Assembly (NCBI RefSeq): GCF_014652235.1
Contig: NZ_BMYK01000003.1
Location: forward strand, 482,369-546,368
Source: Pseudorhodoferax aquiterrae
Lineage (GTDB): Bacteria > Pseudomonadota > Gammaproteobacteria > Burkholderiales > Burkholderiaceae_C
Reading direction: 5' to 3'
DNA: 64,000 bases
The notes under the pieces are model-generated. The model worked only from the letters and a program-made list of their open reading frames with translations. It was not told the DNA's origin and made no database searches. Every line of letters starts with the position of its first letter. Positions within the stretch are counted from its first letter, which is position 1. Shown here piece after piece: positions 25,013 to 34,298 of the stretch. A program made the translations under genes and the position numbers.

Positions 25013-26343
25013 AAACGGCACTGGCGCTCGCGCTGTCGCTCGCTACCGGCGCAGCCGGCGCCCAGACCCTACCGCCCGTGCAGAGCATCACGCATGGCCT
25101 GTTCGAGCGCGTGCAGGTGCATGCGCCCGCCGGGCCGGTGCGCCAGTTCGCCTTGCTGCTGGTCGAGGGCACCGCCGCGTCGCCGCAGGAGCAGGCCATG
25201 CGCAGCCGCCTGCTGTCCGGGGGCGCCATGGTGGCCGAAGTGTCCATGGCCGCCTACCAGGCCAAGGTGCGCGCGCAGAAAGAGAAGTGCGGCTACGCGG
25301 GCGGCGACTTCGAGAACCTCGCGCGCCACATCCAGGCCATGCGCAAGCTGCCGGCCTACTTCGAGAGCACCGTGGTCGGCGCGGGCGACTACGCGGCCTA
25401 CGCCTGGGGCCTGGTCGCGCAGGCGCCCGCCGGCTCCTTCGGCGCGCTGCTGACCGCGGGCTTTTGCCCGCGGCTCGTGGTGCAGCCGCCGCTGTGTGCG
25501 GTCAACCAACTCAGCTGGCGCGTGGCGGGCCAGGGACCGGCCGTGGACATGGCGCCCGTGGCCCTCGGCATCCCGTGGATGGCGGCGCCCGGCACCGCCC
25601 CGGCCGCCTGCGATGCGGGCGCGGCCCAGGCCTTCGTCGCCCAGGTGCCGCAGGCGCAGGTGCAACCCAGCTTCGAGGCGGCCGCGGCCGCCCTCGCCGC
25701 GAAGCGCCCGGCGCTCGAGGCGGCGCCCGCCCAACTGGCCGACCTCCCCGTGGTCGAGGTGCCCAGCAAGGCGCCCGGAACACGCTTCGCGGTGCTGCTG
25801 TCGGGCGATGGCGGATGGGCCGGCATCGACAAGGACATCGCCGCCGAACTCGCGCGCCAGGGCGTGCCCGTGGCCGGCTTCGACTCGCTGCGCTACTTCT
25901 GGAGCAAGCGCACGCCCGAGGGCCTCGCGGCCGACCTGGACCGGCTGGTGCGCTACTACGCCGCGCGCTGGCAGCGCAGCGAGGTGATCCTGATCGGCTT
26001 CTCCCAAGGCGCCGACGTGCTGCCCTTCGCGCTGAACCGCCTGCCCGAGCGCACGCGTGCGGCGGTGCGCCTGTCGGTGCTGCTGGCCCCCGCCGAGAAG
26101 GCCTCGTTCGAGTTCCACGTCAGCAACTGGCTGGGCCCCAGCGGCGACAAGCCCGTGCTGCCCGAGGCGCAGAAGCTGCAGGCCGCGCGCACGCTGTGCG
26201 TGCACGGCAGCGAGGAGAAACGCTCGCTGTGCCCGCAGCTCTCGCCCGCGCAGGCCCAGGTGGTCACGATCAAGGGCAACCACCACTTCGACGGCGATTA
26301 CGTGGGCCTGGCGCACCGCATCCTGCGCGCGGCCGGGCCCTGA
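25009..26343 (+). CDS. acvB: AcvB/VirJ-family periplasmic lysyl-phosphatidylglycerol hydrolase
   Basis: A 444-residue exported protein (signal peptide to about AGA-Q, residues ~1-19) of the AcvB/VirJ family. The N-terminal half is a degenerate hydrolase-like domain, and the C-terminal half is an alpha/beta hydrolase with GFSQG nucleophile elbow, LSGDGGW oxyanion region and a late His in GNHHFDGD. AcvB of Agrobacterium hydrolyses lysyl-phosphatidylglycerol in the periplasm and is encoded with lpiA/mprF. Here the ATG overlaps the mprF stop, so synthesis and removal of the modified lipid are coupled. Confidence 0.92.
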   Translation: MKTALALALSLATGAAGAQTLPPVQSITHGLFERVQVHAPAGPVRQFALLLVEGTAASPQEQAMRSRLLSGGAMVAEVSMAAYQAKVRAQKEKCGYAGGDFENLARHIQAMRKLPAYFESTVVGAGDYAAYAWGLVAQAPAGSFGALLTAGFCPRLVVQPPLCAVNQLSWRVAGQGPAVDMAPVALGIPWMAAPGTAPAACDAGAAQAFVAQVPQAQVQPSFEAAAAALAAKRPALEAAPAQLADLPVVEVPSKAPGTRFAVLLSGDGGWAGIDKDIAAELARQGVPVAGFDSLRYFWSKRTPEGLAADLDRLVRYYAARWQRSEVILIGFSQGADVLPFALNRLPERTRAAVRLSVLLAPAEKASFEFHVSNWLGPSGDKPVLPEAQKLQAARTLCVHGSEEKRSLCPQLSPAQAQVVTIKGNHHFDGDYVGLAHRILRAAGP

Positions 26344-26346
26344 CCC

Positions 26347-27204
26347 TCAGCGGCGCAGCGTGCGGTCCAGGAACGCGAGCAGGCGCGCCGTCACCTCGTC
26401 GCGGTTGGTCTCGTTGAGCAGCTCGTGCCGCGCCTGCGAATACAGCACGACCTCCACGTCGTGCACGCCCGCATCGCGGTAACGCTGACCGACCAGCTGC
26501 ACGGCCGCACCGCCGGGCCCGGCGATCGGATCGGCATCGCCCGACAGCAGCAGGATGGGCAGATCCTTGCGCACGCGTGCGAGTTCTGCCGGGTCCGCCG
26601 CCCACGCCAGCGTCTGCAAGCCCTGGAACGGCTCGGGCACGAAGCCGCAGGCCGGGTCGGCGCAGTACTTGTCGACCTCGACCGCGTCGCGGCTCAGCCA
26701 CTCGAAACCCGTGCGGTGCTCGAAGCCCTGGTTCAGCGAACTCAGGTCCACCGGGCCCTCGGCGCTCAGCATGGCGGCGATGCCGGCCGGCTCGCTGGTG
26801 CCCAGCAGCACGGCGGCCTGCACAGCGTCCGAATGGTCGAGCAGGAACTGCTGCGTGGCGAACGAGCCCATGCTGTGCCCGACCAGGCCCAGCGCCAGGG
26901 CCGGGTGTTCGGTGCGGATGTGCTGGTTCAGCTGCCAGACGTCGTCGACCCAGCCGGGCCAGCCATCGCGGCCCCAGCGGCCGTAGGCGCCAGCCGCGCT
27001 GCGCCCGGAGCCCCGCCCGTCCGGCGCGTAGACCACGTAGCCCGCGGCGGTCAGCGCTTCGCCGAAGCGGCGGTAGCGGCCCGCATGCTCGCCCAGGCCG
27101 TGCTGCAGCTGCACGGCAGCGCGCGGCGCGCCCGCGGGCGCCCAGCGCCAGGTCTGCAGCGCGATGCCGTCGCGCGTCTGGATGGTGATGGTGCTTTCCT
27201 GCAT
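26347..27204 (-). CDS. Alpha/beta hydrolase, monoacylglycerol-lipase-like
   Basis: A 285-residue serine hydrolase of the lysophospholipase/monoglyceride-lipase type: HGLGEHAGRY oxyanion region, nucleophile Ser111 in GHSMG, catalytic Asp near LLLSGDADPI, and His in SQARHELLNE. There is no signal peptide. It is convergent with acvB (3 bases apart) and lies 13 bases beyond the Bug receptor start side, reading in the same direction as the protease-receptor group behind it. Role probably lipid or ester turnover; no link to its neighbours is visible. Confidence 0.9.
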   Translation of the reverse strand: MQESTITIQTRDGIALQTWRWAPAGAPRAAVQLQHGLGEHAGRYRRFGEALTAAGYVVYAPDGRGSGRSAAGAYGRWGRDGWPGWVDDVWQLNQHIRTEHPALALGLVGHSMGSFATQQFLLDHSDAVQAAVLLGTSEPAGIAAMLSAEGPVDLSSLNQGFEHRTGFEWLSRDAVEVDKYCADPACGFVPEPFQGLQTLAWAADPAELARVRKDLPILLLSGDADPIAGPGGAAVQLVGQRYRDAGVHDVEVVLYSQARHELLNETNRDEVTARLLAFLDRTLRR

Positions 27205-27231
27205 GTCGTCTCCTTGGTTGCTTGTGGGAGC

Positions 27232-28218
27232 TCAGTCGCTCGGCTTGAGTCCGGCGCGCTCGATTACGGGCCGCCACAGCCGCAGTTCCTTGCGCATGAA
27301 GTCCGCCAGTTCCTGCGGCGTACTGCCCACCGGGTCGAAGTAGGCGGTGGCCAACCGGCGCTTCGTCTCGGGATCCTTCAATACCTCTGCGATGGCCGCG
27401 CCCATGCGCTCCACGATGGCCGGCGGCGTGCCCTTGGGCGCCATGTAGGCGAACCACGGCACGGCCTGGATGTCGGGCAGGCCGGCCTCGCGCAGCGTGG
27501 GCAGATCGGGCAGCAGCGCCGAGCGCTCGGCCGAGCTCACGGCCAGCGCCACCAGCTTGCCGGCCTGCACCTGCGGCATCACCGACACCGGCGGCAGGCA
27601 AGCGAAGTGCACGTCGCCCTGCAGCATGGCCGTGGCGGCCTGGGCCGAGGAGGCGTACGGGATGTGCACCGCGAAGGACTGGGTGCGCAGCTTGACGAGT
27701 TCCACGCCCAGGTGCGCGATCGAGCCGTTGCCCGTGGACGCGAAGTTGTACTGCCCCGGGTTGCGCCGCAGCGCGGCCAGCCAGTCCTTGACCGAGGCCA
27801 CGCCCATGCCCGGCGTGGCCACGCAGACATTGGGCGTGGTGGCCGCCAGCGACACCGGCACCAGATCGGTGAAGGGGTCGTAGGGCAGGCGCTTGAACAG
27901 CACGGTGTTGTAGACCAGCGGCGCATTGACCGAGAGCAGAAAGGTCTGGCCGTCCGGCGCCGCCTTGGCCACGAGGTCGGTGCCGGTGTTGCCGCCCGCA
28001 CCCGGCTTGTTGTCCACCACCAGCGGCTGGCCCAGCAACGGGCCCAGCTTGTCGTTGACGATGCGCGCCAGGATGTCGGGCGAGGCGCCGGCCGCGAACG
28101 GCACGACGATGCGCACCGGGCGCTGCGGCCAGTCCTGCGCGCAGGCGGCCGTGGCCAGCACGGTGCCGAGCGCCAGCAGTGCCGCACGGCGGGCCCAGGC
28201 ACGGAGCAAGGTCTGCAT
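27232..28218 (-). CDS. Bug/TctC-family tripartite tricarboxylate receptor
   Basis: A 328-residue periplasmic solute receptor. Signal peptide ends near AACAQ (residues ~25-29), and the mature part opens with WPQRPVRIVVPFAAGASPDILAR and VVDNKPGAGGNTG, the standard Bug signatures. Of two ATGs 6 bases apart I chose the downstream one at 28218, because GGAGGA abuts the first and sits 6 bases from the second. It follows the protease gene directly. No tctA or tctB membrane genes are near, as is usual for orphan Bug genes in Burkholderiales, so the ligand and partner are unknown. Confidence 0.92.
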   Translation of the reverse strand: MQTLLRAWARRAALLALGTVLATAACAQDWPQRPVRIVVPFAAGASPDILARIVNDKLGPLLGQPLVVDNKPGAGGNTGTDLVAKAAPDGQTFLLSVNAPLVYNTVLFKRLPYDPFTDLVPVSLAATTPNVCVATPGMGVASVKDWLAALRRNPGQYNFASTGNGSIAHLGVELVKLRTQSFAVHIPYASSAQAATAMLQGDVHFACLPPVSVMPQVQAGKLVALAVSSAERSALLPDLPTLREAGLPDIQAVPWFAYMAPKGTPPAIVERMGAAIAEVLKDPETKRRLATAYFDPVGSTPQELADFMRKELRLWRPVIERAGLKPSD

Positions 28219-28220
28219 GT

Positions 28221-29300
<1,080 letters not shown>

Positions 29301-29417
29301 GGAAGCCCTCGACCGGATGACAGCTGCGCGATGGTAGCGGCCAGCGATGGCCCTGCCCTCCGTGCGCGAACCGGCCCAGGCCCGCAAGGCCCTGGTGCAT
29401 GCGCGATCATCGCCCCC

Positions 29418-29885
29418 ATGAACCCCACGACCTACGCCTTCCTCCTGTTCGTCCACCTGGCCAGCGCCGCCTTCTGGGTCGGCGGCATGGCCACCATGCA
29501 CCTGGCCGTGCGGCCGGCCGCGGCGGCCGTGCTGGAGCCGCCGCTGCGCCTGCCCTTCATGGCCGCGGCGCTGGGCCGCTTCCTGCGCGGCGTGGACGTG
29601 GCGCTGGCCGCGCTGTGGATCAGCGGCCTGGCCATGTTCATGGCCATCGGCGGCTTCCGCGGCGCGCACTGGCGCATCCATGCCATGTTCACGCTGGCGC
29701 TGGTCATGACGGTGGTCTACGGCTTCGTCCGCGGCCGTGCGTTCCCGCGCATGCGCCGCGCCGTGGCCGACAAGCAGTGGCCGCAGGCCGGCGCGCAGTT
29801 GAACACGGTGCGCCAGCTGGTGGCGCTGAATCTGGTGCTGGGCACGCTGGTCTTTGCGGTCGCGCTGGTGGGCCGGGCCGGCTGA
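29418..29885 (+). CDS. CopD-like integral membrane protein
   Basis: A 155-residue protein with four hydrophobic segments. The first contains F-V-H-L-x-S-A-A-F-W-V-G-G, the His-bearing segment typical of the CopD/copper-resistance-D and related cytochrome-like membrane domains. Others carry conserved His and Arg residues (AHWRIHAMF, LNTVRQLVALN). It could bind copper or heme. It stands alone between divergent htrA and the toxin-antitoxin pair. The start at 29418 is the first ATG before the first membrane segment; longer upstream frames are not family-like. Confidence 0.75.
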   Translation: MNPTTYAFLLFVHLASAAFWVGGMATMHLAVRPAAAAVLEPPLRLPFMAAALGRFLRGVDVALAALWISGLAMFMAIGGFRGAHWRIHAMFTLALVMTVVYGFVRGRAFPRMRRAVADKQWPQAGAQLNTVRQLVALNLVLGTLVFAVALVGRAG

Positions 29886-29971
29886 AGCAGCCACGGTGGC
29901 GAGCACGGTTCCGGGAACTAAAATCCCATCCGTCATTCCCATCCGATCCTCCCATCACGCAGGGGACTGTT

Positions 29972-30316
29972 ATGCAGGTGGTCAACGTTTCTGGGCTCAA
30001 GAACAACCCCAGCGAAGCATTGCGCAGCGCGCGCGACGACCTGGTCGTTGTCATGAACCGCGACCAGCCCGATGCCGTCCTGATCGGTCTGCAGTCGGGC
30101 AAGCTGCTGGGCGAGCCCGGCGCGCGTGCCGCGCTGGCCACCGCCTTGTTCCGCGATGGCGGGCTCTCTTTGGCCCGGGCAGCGCGGCTGGCGCAGTTGC
30201 CGTTGTCGGCCTTCATCGCCCATGTGTCGCGCCTGGGCATCGCCGTGGTCGACCAGGCGGCCGACGAGGCGCAACAGGATCTGCAGACGCTGGACGAATG
30301 GCTCGCATCGTCCTGA
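29972..30316 (+). CDS. UPF0175-type antitoxin
   Basis: A 114-residue protein with a Phd-like N-terminus (VNVSGLKNNPSEALRSARD and a VVMNRDQPDAVLIG strand) and a C-terminal helix-turn-helix (GGLSLARAARLAQLPLSAFIAHVSRLGI) typical of UPF0175 antitoxins. AGGGG lies upstream of the ATG. Its last 19 bases overlap the start of the DUF3368 toxin gene, the standard arrangement for this toxin-antitoxin class. It likely binds its own promoter and blocks the toxin. Confidence 0.85.
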   Translation: MQVVNVSGLKNNPSEALRSARDDLVVVMNRDQPDAVLIGLQSGKLLGEPGARAALATALFRDGGLSLARAARLAQLPLSAFIAHVSRLGIAVVDQAADEAQQDLQTLDEWLASS

Positions 30317-30798
30317 CGGATGCGAGCCCGCTGATCGGCCTCGCGCTGGTCGATGGCCTCGCCTGGCTGCCGCCGCTGTTCGGCACGGTCTGGGTGCCTC
30401 CCACGGTCCAACAGGAGGTTCTGCCGGGGCTGGGTGCCCCGGGCGAGGCGGCAATCACGGCCGCGCTGCGCCGCAAGCAGCTGCGGCCATGGCGCAAGGC
30501 CATCCCCGCGGCCGCGCCGGCGCTGCCGGATCTCGATGCGGGGGAGACGGAATGCCTGCACATCGCGCTGGCCGCCGGGCCGGGGCAGGCCCTGGTGCTC
30601 ATGGACGAACGTGCTGGCCGTGCCGTGGCCGCCGAGCGCGGTGTGCGCGTCGCCGGCACGGCTGCACTGATCGGCCTGGCGAAGAAACGTGGCCTCATCG
30701 ATGCGGCCAAACCACGCTTCGCGCAGCTGCATGGATCGGACTTCCGGATCAGCGCGGCCGTGATCCGCCAGGTGCTGCAGGACGTCGGCGAAGCCTGA
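30298..30798 (+). CDS. DUF3368 PIN-like toxin
   Basis: A 166-residue PIN-like protein of the DUF3368 family, the usual partner of UPF0175. The acidic active-site residues appear in VLTDASPLI (Asp8), GETECL and LMDERAGR, and the signature G-T-x-x-L-(I/L)-x-A-K-x-x-G segment reads GTAALIGLAKKRGLI. It is probably an RNase toxin. The start codon lies within the end of the antitoxin gene, so synthesis of toxin depends on prior translation of antitoxin. Confidence 0.87.
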   Translation: MARIVLTDASPLIGLALVDGLAWLPPLFGTVWVPPTVQQEVLPGLGAPGEAAITAALRRKQLRPWRKAIPAAAPALPDLDAGETECLHIALAAGPGQALVLMDERAGRAVAAERGVRVAGTAALIGLAKKRGLIDAAKPRFAQLHGSDFRISAAVIRQVLQDVGEA

Positions 30799-30892
30799 CC
30801 CACTGGTCCGCACCACAGGACCAGCAGGTTCCATTGAGTCCCGGAGCGGGCATGCCTAGCATGCAGGCATTCCCCAGAGACCCGGAGACAGC

Positions 30893-31160
30893 ATGCCTTT
30901 CCTGTTCACGCGGCGCGCCGGCCTGGCCGCGCTGCTGCTGGCCGCCACGGCCACCGCCCCCTTCCATGCCACCGCCCAGGGCCGGCCCATCACCATCGTC
31001 GTCGGCAGCCCGGCCGGCGGCACCACCGACACGCTGACCCGCGTGATCGGCCGCATGGTGGGCGACACGCTGGGCCAGCCCGTCGTCGTCGAGAACCGGG
31101 CCGGCGCCAGCGGCAACGTCGCCGCCAGCTTCGTCGCCAAGGCCCCGCATGGGCATTCCC
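30893..31160 (+). pseudogene. Truncated Bug/TctC receptor gene (N-terminal fragment)
   Basis: About 89 codons with a normal Bug N-terminus: signal peptide ending near ATAQ, then RPITIVVGSPAGGTTDTLTR, LGQPVVVENRAGASGN and a KAPHGHS segment standing where intact genes have KAxPDGHT. Similarity then stops. The frame runs on without family character into sequence that belongs to the 2'-5' RNA ligase gene. An intact member is ~320 residues, so about 70 percent is missing. A good GAGA-type binding site precedes the ATG. This is a gene remnant left by deletion or rearrangement. Confidence 0.8.
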
Positions 31161-31202
31161 GGCGCCTTGCGCGGGGCGCCCGGGATCGGCGACAGTCGCC
31201 GC

Positions 31203-31769
31203 ATGTCTCGCCTGTTGTTCATGGCCCGGCCCCCACCAACGGTACGCGACGTGATGCAGCACAGCCTCGCGTACCGGCAGTTGCACGAGCGGCTCGGCAA
31301 CAGCCTTTCCCCGCCCGGCAACTGGCATCAGACGCTGTCGGACCGTTTCTTCGAGGGACGCGGCCTGGCGAAGTCCTTGCAGCGGGCGGGCGACCGCGTG
31401 CGCGCCAGCGCCTGTACCCTGCTGCTCAACCGCATCCAGGGCGTGGACCGCAGCACCCCTGGCCGCCGCGAACGCATCCATTGGGCATTCCGCGCCAAGG
31501 GAGAGCCTGCCGGCTTCGCGGCCCTGGTGGCAGCTGTGCGCGAAGGTCTGGCGCAGGAAGGGCTGGCCAGCCCCGGCGGCCACACGCCCCATGTCACGGT
31601 CAGCTACGACGCCCCCATGGCCCTGGGCACGCAGAAGATCACGCCCATTCCCTGGACGCTTGAGGAACTGCTGCTGGTCGAGGGCGGCGGCGAGCCCTAT
31701 GCCTACGAGGTGATCGCCCGCTGGCCCCTGCAGCCGCTGCCCGCGTGCCAGCAGCTCGCGCTGCTGTGA
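31203..31769 (+). CDS. 2'-5' RNA ligase/cyclic phosphodiesterase family protein (ThpR-like)
   Basis: A 188-residue member of the 2H phosphoesterase superfamily. The two catalytic H-x-T motifs are His42 (NWHQTL) and His130 (TPHVTVSY), spaced as usual. These enzymes act on 2'-5' or cyclic phosphodiester bonds in RNA or nucleotides. The ATG at 31203 (MSRLLF) is preferred, giving the strand-forming start of the fold; 31221 is an alternative. The gene begins ~40 bases after the truncated Bug gene and is convergent with cbpM (11 bases apart). Confidence 0.87.
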   Translation: MSRLLFMARPPPTVRDVMQHSLAYRQLHERLGNSLSPPGNWHQTLSDRFFEGRGLAKSLQRAGDRVRASACTLLLNRIQGVDRSTPGRRERIHWAFRAKGEPAGFAALVAAVREGLAQEGLASPGGHTPHVTVSYDAPMALGTQKITPIPWTLEELLLVEGGGEPYAYEVIARWPLQPLPACQQLALL

Positions 31770-31780
31770 GGCGGCCGGCG

Positions 31781-32101
31781 CTACACCCGGCCCAGCAGCC
31801 CGCGCAACCGCCGCACCTCGCGCTGCAGTTCGATGATGAGCGCGGCGGCGTCCACGCCCACGTCGAAGTCGCGCTGCAGGCGCCGCGCCTCCAGCGCGCC
31901 GCGCAGCGCCTCGCCGTGGAAAGCCCACTGGGCGCGGGGCGCCTCGGGCGCGGTCGGCGCGATCACGCCGGCCTCGACCAATTCGATCACCCACTCGATG
32001 CGGTCGCCCGCGGCACGGGCGATCTCCTCGGCGCGCAGCGGATGGTCCTCGTCCACCGGCTGGCAGTGCACGACGGACACCGTGGTCTGACGGATCTGCA
32101 T
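31781..32101 (-). CDS. cbpM: Chaperone modulatory protein CbpM
   Basis: A 106-residue MerR-like protein that binds and inhibits the DnaJ-like chaperone CbpA. The sequence shows a degenerate MerR-type helix-turn-helix (IEWVIELVEAGVIAP) followed by a helical segment (RRLQRDFDVGVDAAALIIEL) and a coiled C-terminus (LQREVRRLRGLLGRV). It lies 2 bases after cbpA, in the same order as in Escherichia coli. Its length is close to the family's ~101 residues. Confidence 0.9.
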   Translation of the reverse strand: MQIRQTTVSVVHCQPVDEDHPLRAEEIARAAGDRIEWVIELVEAGVIAPTAPEAPRAQWAFHGEALRGALEARRLQRDFDVGVDAAALIIELQREVRRLRGLLGRV

Positions 32102-32103
32102 GT

Positions 32104-33081
32104 TCAGGCTCCCATGGTGGCCAGTTGGGCGCGCGGGTCGAAGCCGCTGGCCGCCTTGGCCAGCGCCTCGTAGGCCGCGCGCGCGGCGGCGGAATCGGCC
32201 GGCGGCAGCGCGATCTCCAGTTCCAGGTACAGGTGGCCGGGCTGCTTGCCCCCGAAGCCGCGCTCCTTGAGCCGCAGCTTGCGGCCGCTGCGCGAGTTCG
32301 GCGGCACGGCGACCTCGACCTCGCCGCCGGCCGGCAGCGGCACGCGCACCTGCGCGCCGAGCGCGGCCTCGCTGGGCGTCACGGGCAGGCGCATGGTGAG
32401 GTCCTTGCCCTCGACGCGCCAGCGCGCATCGGGCGCGATGCGCACCTCCAGGAACAGGTCGCCCGCCGGCTCGCCGCCGTGGCCGGGCAGGCCCTGGCCC
32501 GCCAGCCGGATGTACTGGCCGGGCCGCACGCCCGCCGGGATGCGGACCTCCAGCGTGCGCTGCACCAGTTGCGGTTCGCCGTGGGCGTCGAGTTCCAGCG
32601 CGCGCAGCTGCAGCTGGCGCTCGCCGCCGCGGAAGGCTGTGGCCACGTCGATCTCGATCGCGGCATGCTGGTCCTCGCCCCGCATGCGCGGCTGCTGCCG
32701 GCCGGCCTGGCGCCGCTGCGCGGCGCCGAACAGCGAGGAGAAGAAGTCGCTGAAGTCGGCATCGTCGGCCGGCCCGCCGCCGCTGCGGCTGAATTCGAAG
32801 CCCTGGTCCCAGCCCGGCGGCGGCGAGAAGCCGGCGCCGTCCGGGGCGGCATGCTGGCCGCTGGCCACGCGCGCGGCCAGCGCGTCGTAGGCGGCGCGCT
32901 TGTCCTTGTCGCGCAGCACGTCGTAGGCCTCGTTGACCTCGCGCATGCGCTGCTCGGCATCCGGCTCCTTGCTGACGTCGGGGTGGTACTTGCGGGCGAG
33001 CTTGCGGTAGGACTTGCGGACCTCGTCGTCCGTGGCGGTCTTCGGCACGCCCAGGGCACTGTAGTAATCCTTGAATTCCAT
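32104..33081 (-). CDS. cbpA: DnaJ-like co-chaperone, curved-DNA-binding protein A
   Basis: A 325-residue class-B J-protein: J-domain at residues 1-70 with the HPD motif (residues 33-35 in KYHPDVSK), a G-rich linker, and two C-terminal substrate-binding barrels, without the zinc finger of DnaJ. It stimulates DnaK and can bind DNA. I chose the ATG at 33081 (MEFKDYYSALGV), the conserved family start. No clear ribosome site precedes it, and a frame extending to 33174 has no family support. It is followed by cbpM and shares its upstream region with the divergent Bug gene. Confidence 0.93.
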   Translation of the reverse strand: MEFKDYYSALGVPKTATDDEVRKSYRKLARKYHPDVSKEPDAEQRMREVNEAYDVLRDKDKRAAYDALAARVASGQHAAPDGAGFSPPPGWDQGFEFSRSGGGPADDADFSDFFSSLFGAAQRRQAGRQQPRMRGEDQHAAIEIDVATAFRGGERQLQLRALELDAHGEPQLVQRTLEVRIPAGVRPGQYIRLAGQGLPGHGGEPAGDLFLEVRIAPDARWRVEGKDLTMRLPVTPSEAALGAQVRVPLPAGGEVEVAVPPNSRSGRKLRLKERGFGGKQPGHLYLELEIALPPADSAAARAAYEALAKAASGFDPRAQLATMGA

Positions 33082-33169
33082 GGCGTTGGCGAAAAAGGGG
33101 GATGCCGCCATGGTGGGGGCGGACCCGCGGGTTTGCAAGGTGCGACGTCCTACAGGGGCCGGCGCGCCA

Positions 33170-33211
33170 TTCATATGGCAAACCTATGAAACCATGTGAA
33201 CCCTAAATTTG
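33170..33211 (+). promoter_or_regulatory. Candidate LysR operator upstream of the Bug receptor gene
   Basis: A perfect inverted repeat TTCATA - 9 bases - TATGAA (33170-33190), followed at fixed spacing by CATGT and CTAAA-TTTG. A second copy with the same layout lies in front of the LysR/monooxygenase pair at 35200-35241; by my alignment 30 of 42 positions match. The symmetry fits LysR binding sites. It lies ~80-120 bases before the Bug gene and also in the leader region of cbpA. Confidence 0.6.
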
Positions 33212-33290
33212 CAACATGACCGACGTCAAGGCCTAATGCCGCCGCACCGGGCGCGCCACCGCGGCGCGCCCACCGCACAGGAGACACAAC

Positions 33291-34253
33291 ATGCGCCGGC
33301 TATTCCGATCCGTGGTCCTTTCCGCCGCCACCGCGCTGGCGGGCCAGGCCTTCGCCTGGCCGGACCAGGCCATCACCCTTGTCGTGCCCTACACGCCCGG
33401 CACCGGCATCGACCTCATCGCGCGCCAGCTCGCCGCCCACCTGCCCAAGGCCCTGGGCCAGCCGGTCGTGGTGGACAACGTGGCCGGCGCCAGCGGCAAC
33501 ATCGGCAGCGACCGCGTGGCCCGCGCCAAGCCTGATGGCCACACGCTGATGGTCCAGGTCAACACCCTCGTCATGAACAAGAGCCTGTACAAGTCGCTCT
33601 CCTACGACCCGGTGACCGACTTCACGCCCGTGGCGCTGACCTCCTGGGGCAGCCTGCTGCTGGTGACCAACCCCCACGTGCAGAAGGCCACCACGCTGGC
33701 CGATCTCGTGGCGGCGGCCAAGGCCGCGCCCGGCAAGCTCAACTACGCCACGCCGGGCGTGGGCACGCCGCACCACCTGTCCATGGCGCTGCTGGCGCAG
33801 ACCACGGGCATGGAGCTGCTGCACGTGCCTTACAAGGGCACGGCGGGCGCCGTGACCGACCTGCTGGGCGGGCGCATCGACACCATGTTCCTGCCCGTGC
33901 ACGTGGCGCTGCAGCACATCCAGGCCGGCAAGCTGCGCGCCATCGCCACCGGCAGCCCCAAGCGCCTGCCGCAATTGCCCGACGTGCCCACCCTGGCCGA
34001 AGCCGGCGCCAAGGTCGACAACGTGGACATGTGGTACGGCGTGTTCGCCCCCAAAGGCACGCCTGCCGAGGTGGTGCAGCGGCTCAACCGCGAGATCGCC
34101 GCCGCGCTCAGGCAGCCCGAGGTGGCCAAGGCCTTCGACGCGCAGGGCATGGTGCCGGCCACGGCCACGCCGGCCGAGTTCGGCGCGCTGGTGGCCAGGG
34201 ACGCGCAGCGCTGGGCCGAGGTGGTGCGCCGCGGCAACATCACGGCGGACTGA
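33291..34253 (+). CDS. Bug/TctC-family periplasmic receptor
   Basis: A 320-residue exported receptor: signal peptide to about AFA-W (residue ~22), then WPDQAITLVVPYTPGTGIDLIAR, VVDNVAGASGN, PDGHTLM and YDPVTDFTPV, all characteristic of the Bug family. AGGAGA precedes the ATG. It is convergent with a LysR gene that itself diverges from an FAD monooxygenase, and its upstream region carries the same candidate operator as that divergent region. It therefore probably delivers the monooxygenase substrate under the control of this LysR. Bug ligands are often carboxylic or aromatic acids. Confidence 0.93.
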   Translation: MRRLFRSVVLSAATALAGQAFAWPDQAITLVVPYTPGTGIDLIARQLAAHLPKALGQPVVVDNVAGASGNIGSDRVARAKPDGHTLMVQVNTLVMNKSLYKSLSYDPVTDFTPVALTSWGSLLLVTNPHVQKATTLADLVAAAKAAPGKLNYATPGVGTPHHLSMALLAQTTGMELLHVPYKGTAGAVTDLLGGRIDTMFLPVHVALQHIQAGKLRAIATGSPKRLPQLPDVPTLAEAGAKVDNVDMWYGVFAPKGTPAEVVQRLNREIAAALRQPEVAKAFDAQGMVPATATPAEFGALVARDAQRWAEVVRRGNITAD

Positions 34254-34298
34254 GCCAGCGTCCCGCGGGGCGACAGCGCGCGCCCGGCAGGGTGTGCC

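Noticed and set aside
22298..25021. A 907-codon minus-strand frame opposite mprF
   Set aside because: Low-complexity His/Gln/Arg-rich translation with no ribosome site, fully antisense to a clear MprF.
31149..31202. An upstream start for the RNA-ligase-like protein at 31149
   Set aside because: The extra 18 residues come from the breakpoint region and do not match the start of the 2H phosphoesterase fold.
30893..31663. A 256-residue intact protein starting with a Bug N-terminus
   Set aside because: After about residue 89 the translation loses all family character and overlaps the real 2'-5' RNA ligase gene in another frame, so it is a truncated pseudogene.
33082..33174. An N-terminal extension of CbpA to 33174
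   Set aside because: CbpA proteins begin directly with the J-domain; the extension has no family match and its first codons lie in the candidate LysR operator.
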